Source: Thermoleophilia bacterium | GTDB lineage: Bacteria; Actinomycetota; Thermoleophilia; Gaiellales; Gaiellaceae | DNA length: 7,540 nt | Assembly (NCBI GenBank): GCA_014534155.1 | Contig: JACVSB010000079.1 | Span: 1 to 7,540, forward strand | Reading direction: 5' to 3' | Shown here: piece by piece, positions 5,513 through 7,540 of the stretch | Layout: every line of letters starts with the position of its first letter | Position numbering within the stretch: position 1 is the first letter of the stretch | Position numbers and translations under genes: made by a program | The notes under the pieces: generated by a model | What the model was told of the DNA's origin: nothing | Seen by the model: only the letters and a program-made list of their open reading frames with translations | Databases searched by the model: none

Positions 5513-6579
5513 CGCAGGAGGCCGGCGACCGTGGCGGCCGAGACGAGGACGTAGTAGTAGGCGAGGCTCGCGCCCGGAACGGGCGCCCGCAGGCGGCCGG
5601 CCGCCGCGAGCGACAGGCACGCGAGCTGCGCCGCGAGCGCCGTGCGATACACGCGCCGCTTCGGCGCGAGCGCGAGGGACGAGGCGAGGAGCGCGATGTG
5701 GAGAAGCCCGCTTCCGTACCGGAGGGTGCGATGCGAGAACCAGGCGAACCGAAAGAGCGGGTCGACGCCTCGCGTCGGCGTACCCGCGAGGAGCTGGTAC
5801 CAGGACCACGTGAACATCCGCGCCTTGCGGCCGTACTCGGCCTCCATGGTCGCCGCCGGCTTCTCGCGCGCAACGGCCTCGGGATCGAAGACGGCGCGCC
5901 GCCCGCGCTGCACCATGAGCGCCGGGAGCGCGGCGTCCTGGCCGTACGGCTGCGTGACGAAATCCTCTCTACGCACGGCGTAGATAGGGCCCACGCCGCC
6001 GGTGATGGAGCCGAAGGCGGACTCGCTTGCGCGGACGAGGTTCTCGTAGCGCCAGTACGTGCTCTCGCGGCTCGTCCCGTCGCTTCGCTCCCAGACGAGC
6101 CGGCCGGACACGTAGGAGACCTGCGGGTCGGCGAAGTTGCGTACGAGCAGGCGAAGGGCATCGGGCTCCCACCGGGAGGTGGCGTCGGAGAAGGCGAGGA
6201 TCTCCCCCGATGTCTGCGGCCACACGTGGTTGATGGCCGCGAGCTTTCCCCCACGTGGGCAGCGCACGAGCCGGACGCGCGGTTCGCGCGCGGCGAGCGC
6301 CTCGACGACCTCGTCGGTCCGGTCGGTCGACCCGTCCGAGGCGACGACGATCTCGAGCTTCTCGGCCGGGTAGTCGAGCGAGAGCGCGTTTTCCACGCGT
6401 CCCTCGATCGACCCCTCCTCGTTGTGCGCGGCGACGATCAGGCTGACCGTGGGCTCGACGTCGCCCCGGGCGACGGGGCGGGTCCGGAGCCGCGCGAGCG
6501 CCGCCGCAGTCAGGGGGTAGCCCGCGTGTGTCCAGAGGATCCCGGCGCCGCTGCCCCAGAAGACCGCCCTCGCGAGCAT
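5458..6579 (-). CDS. Membrane-anchored family 2 glycosyltransferase
   Basis: The protein has 373 residues from the ATG at 6577-6579. An N-terminal hydrophobic stretch (about 5-30, with HAGYPL) anchors it. The catalytic GT-A domain follows: TVSLIVAAHNEEGSIEG (44-60), EIVVASDGSTDRTDEVV (76-92) with the nucleotide-binding Asp82, GGKLAAINHVW (110-120), AFSDATSRWEPDAL (129-142) with the metal-site Asp132, GGVGPIYAVRR (194-204), QDAALPALMVQRG (214-226) with the putative base Asp215, and RKARMFTWSWYQLL (251-264) in place of the usual (Q/R)xxRW. Three or four C-terminal membrane spans (about 288-356) complete the layout of processive poly-GlcNAc or cellulose synthase-like GT2 enzymes, although the protein is short for that group. 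It uses a nucleotide sugar on the cytoplasmic face and adds to a lipid-linked or growing glycan. The gene lies downstream of the FemAB-like gene on the same strand with an 87-bp gap. Its tail overlaps the convergent GT-C gene by 55 bp. Confidence 0.88.
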   Translation of the reverse strand: MLARAVFWGSGAGILWTHAGYPLTAAALARLRTRPVARGDVEPTVSLIVAAHNEEGSIEGRVENALSLDYPAEKLEIVVASDGSTDRTDEVVEALAAREPRVRLVRCPRGGKLAAINHVWPQTSGEILAFSDATSRWEPDALRLLVRNFADPQVSYVSGRLVWERSDGTSRESTYWRYENLVRASESAFGSITGGVGPIYAVRREDFVTQPYGQDAALPALMVQRGRRAVFDPEAVAREKPAATMEAEYGRKARMFTWSWYQLLAGTPTRGVDPLFRFAWFSHRTLRYGSGLLHIALLASSLALAPKRRVYRTALAAQLACLSLAAAGRLRAPVPGASLAYYYVLVSAATVAGLLRYARGGVPRTWERAEGTR

Positions 6580-6628
6580 CGGGCTAGCGTCGCGCCCGCG
6601 CGCGCGCCCGGGTGGCCGCGCCGAAAAT
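6580..6628 (-). promoter_or_regulatory. Leader of the GT2 gene, with an alternating CG tract
   Basis: Between the hairpin that follows the FemAB-like gene and the GT2 ATG lie about 49 bp, including an 11-base run of alternating CG (6597-6607). The sequence just before the ATG (GCTAGCCCG) has no Shine-Dalgarno motif. If the upstream hairpin ends transcription, the GT2 promoter must lie here, but no convincing hexamers are visible. Otherwise the gene is expressed by read-through. Confidence 0.2.
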
Positions 6629-6662
6629 GCCGCCGTCTTGCCCGCCGCCGCGCACGGCGGCA
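6624..6662 (-). terminator. Terminator-like hairpin after the FemAB-like gene
   Basis: Read on the minus strand, a 9-bp perfect stem (TGCCGCCGT from 6662-6654, ACGGCGGCA from 6636-6628) encloses a 17-base GC-rich loop and is followed at once by TTTT. It begins four bases after the FemAB-like stop codon. The short U-run makes termination plausible but perhaps partial, so it may set the ratio of FemAB-like to GT2 expression. An alternative inner hairpin (CCGCC/GGCGG) competes with it. Confidence 0.5.
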
Positions 6663-6666
6663 GAGC

Positions 6667-7540
6667 CTATCCGAGCGCTTCCGTCCGCCCGAGGGGGGAG
6701 CCAGCGCGGTAGGCCGGAAAGAACCCGTCCGTCGGCGTCCGGCCGCCGGTGAGCTCGGTGTAGCGATCGCGGTCGTGCACGAGCTTGCCCAGGAAGAACG
6801 GCCGTTTGTCCGCGGGCGAGAACCGCTGTTTGGAGAGCCAGAGCGAATCCTCGCGACCGCCGAGCCCGCTGCCGAGGTGGAGCTCAGCGAGCCCCTCCTC
6901 GCGCCCCCACTCCGCCGCGCGCAGGAAGAGGAGCTTGCTCGCGCCCGTCGCGAACCCCTCATCAGACGCGGCGCCCAGGTGGTAGTGGAGCCAGGGCGGC
7001 GAGGCGAAGTGGAGCTGGCTGGCGAGCAGGCGTCCCTCGTGACGGGCGTCGAGGCGGACGAGCGTCTCGCCGAGGGCGAAGAGAGCGTCCCAGTACCCGT
7101 CCGGAAAGATGTAGTACGCGGCGGCGCCCGCGCGCCGCATCGCCTGCTCGTACAGCGAGACGAACTCTCGGCGCCGGCCGGGGCTCCGCTCGATCGTCAC
7201 CTCGACGCCGAGACGCTCCGCCTTCCGGACGCCGCGGCGGTGCATCTGGTGCATCCCCGCGCGCAGGTCGCGGTCGGGACTTAGCCGCCAGGAGGCCGTG
7301 TCAGCGACCCGCTCGAGCATCACGAAGGACGCCGCGAGCCGGTAGTTCTCGAGCAGCGGATGGAAGCGGATGAACGTGGTCACGATCCCCTCCGCCGCGG
7401 CCCAGTCCCCGTACGCCCGGTAGAAGGACTCGCCCTCGCCCCGGCCGGCGGGGCCGCCGTACCCATAGGGGCTCGTCACGTCCGCGGCGCCCGTTCCCGG
7501 GATCTCCCGCACAATCGCCGCGAAGGCGATGCCCCCTCCC
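6667..7540 (-). CDS. FemAB-like / GNAT-fold aminoacyl- or acyltransferase, N-terminus cut by window edge
   Basis: The frame is open to the right edge, and 290 residues are visible. A GTG at 7510-7512 could start a 281-residue form, but family-like sequence (GIAFAAIVREIPG) runs upstream of it, so the gene continues beyond the window. In residues counted from that GTG, DVTSPYGYGGP (11-21) is a hallmark of the FemAB/BioF2-like acetyltransferase family. It is followed by RRGVRKAERLGVEV (92-105), YEQAMRRAGAAAYYIFP (121-137), WLHYHLGAAS (174-183), ASKLLFLRAAEWGREEG (191-207), LHLGSGLGG (211-219) and SKQRF (227-231), which match the second GNAT lobe. FemX-type members add amino acids from charged tRNA to peptidoglycan stem peptides. 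More distant members act on surface polysaccharides. The exact substrate cannot be read from sequence. The gene is followed by a hairpin and then the GT2 gene on the same strand, which suggests a shared envelope-glycan task. Confidence 0.82.
   Translation of the reverse strand, partial: GGGIAFAAIVREIPGTGAADVTSPYGYGGPAGRGEGESFYRAYGDWAAAEGIVTTFIRFHPLLENYRLAASFVMLERVADTASWRLSPDRDLRAGMHQMHRRGVRKAERLGVEVTIERSPGRRREFVSLYEQAMRRAGAAAYYIFPDGYWDALFALGETLVRLDARHEGRLLASQLHFASPPWLHYHLGAASDEGFATGASKLLFLRAAEWGREEGLAELHLGSGLGGREDSLWLSKQRFSPADKRPFFLGKLVHDRDRYTELTGGRTPTDGFFPAYRAGSPLGRTEALG

Noticed and set aside
5969..5985. A TCTACG-CACGG-CGTAGA hairpin inside the GT2 gene
   Set aside because: It lies within well-supported coding sequence, has no T-run and is likely a chance short palindrome.
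3727..7284. A 1185-codon open frame on the plus strand crossing four genes
   Set aside because: Its translation is dominated by Arg, Pro, Ala and Gly with no domain signature, and it runs out of frame or antisense to genes with clear family motifs. Long stop-free shadow frames are expected at this GC content.

Overview
This is a very GC-rich window (roughly 70 percent by eye) with strong codon bias: leucine is mostly CTC and valine mostly GTC, and alanine and arginine are abundant. Together with the gene content (an extracytoplasmic PQQ-like propeller, an O-antigen-ligase-type membrane protein, a FemAB-like transferase) this suggests a high-GC actinobacterium, perhaps of the Thermoleophilia/Gaiellales type. 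The taxonomy is inference from composition and gene style, not from a marker gene.

Layout from left to right. (1) At 1-72, minus strand, lies the first 24 codons of an unidentified gene that runs off the left edge. (2) At 183-1010, plus strand, is an eIF-2B alpha/beta/delta / ribose-1,5-bisphosphate-isomerase-fold protein that lacks the catalytic cysteine of the isomerases. (3) At 1009-1169, between two convergent genes, is a 161-bp imperfect palindrome with 14-bp perfect terminal inverted repeats. It looks like a mobile or dispersed intergenic repeat and is the most unusual non-coding structure here. (4) At 1179-2507, minus strand, is a membrane-anchored or secreted PQQ-like beta-propeller of about eight blades. 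(5) At 2508-2681 is a divergent promoter region with a small palindrome. (6) At 2682-4175 and 4175-5512, plus strand, are an O-antigen ligase/polymerase-family membrane protein and a GT-C-fold membrane glycosyltransferase. They are joined by a one-base stop/start overlap (TAGTG). (7) At 5458-6579, minus strand, is a membrane-anchored GT2 glycosyltransferase whose 3' end overlaps the preceding gene tail-to-tail by 55 bp. (8) At 6667-7540, minus strand and cut by the right edge, is a FemAB/GNAT-type aminoacyl- or acyltransferase, separated from the GT2 gene by a terminator-like hairpin.

The right two thirds read as part of an envelope glycopolymer locus. A GT2 enzyme would extend a glycan on the cytoplasmic face. 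The GT-C enzyme would add sugars from a polyprenyl-phosphate donor on the outer face. The O-antigen-ligase-family protein would polymerise the product or transfer it to an acceptor. The FemAB-like protein would decorate a sugar or peptide with an amino-acid or acyl group. The propeller may be an exported scaffold. The eIF2B-like gene has no evident link to this pathway. None of the starts examined has a convincing Shine-Dalgarno sequence. I see no tRNA, rRNA, CRISPR array, transposase or plasmid origin.
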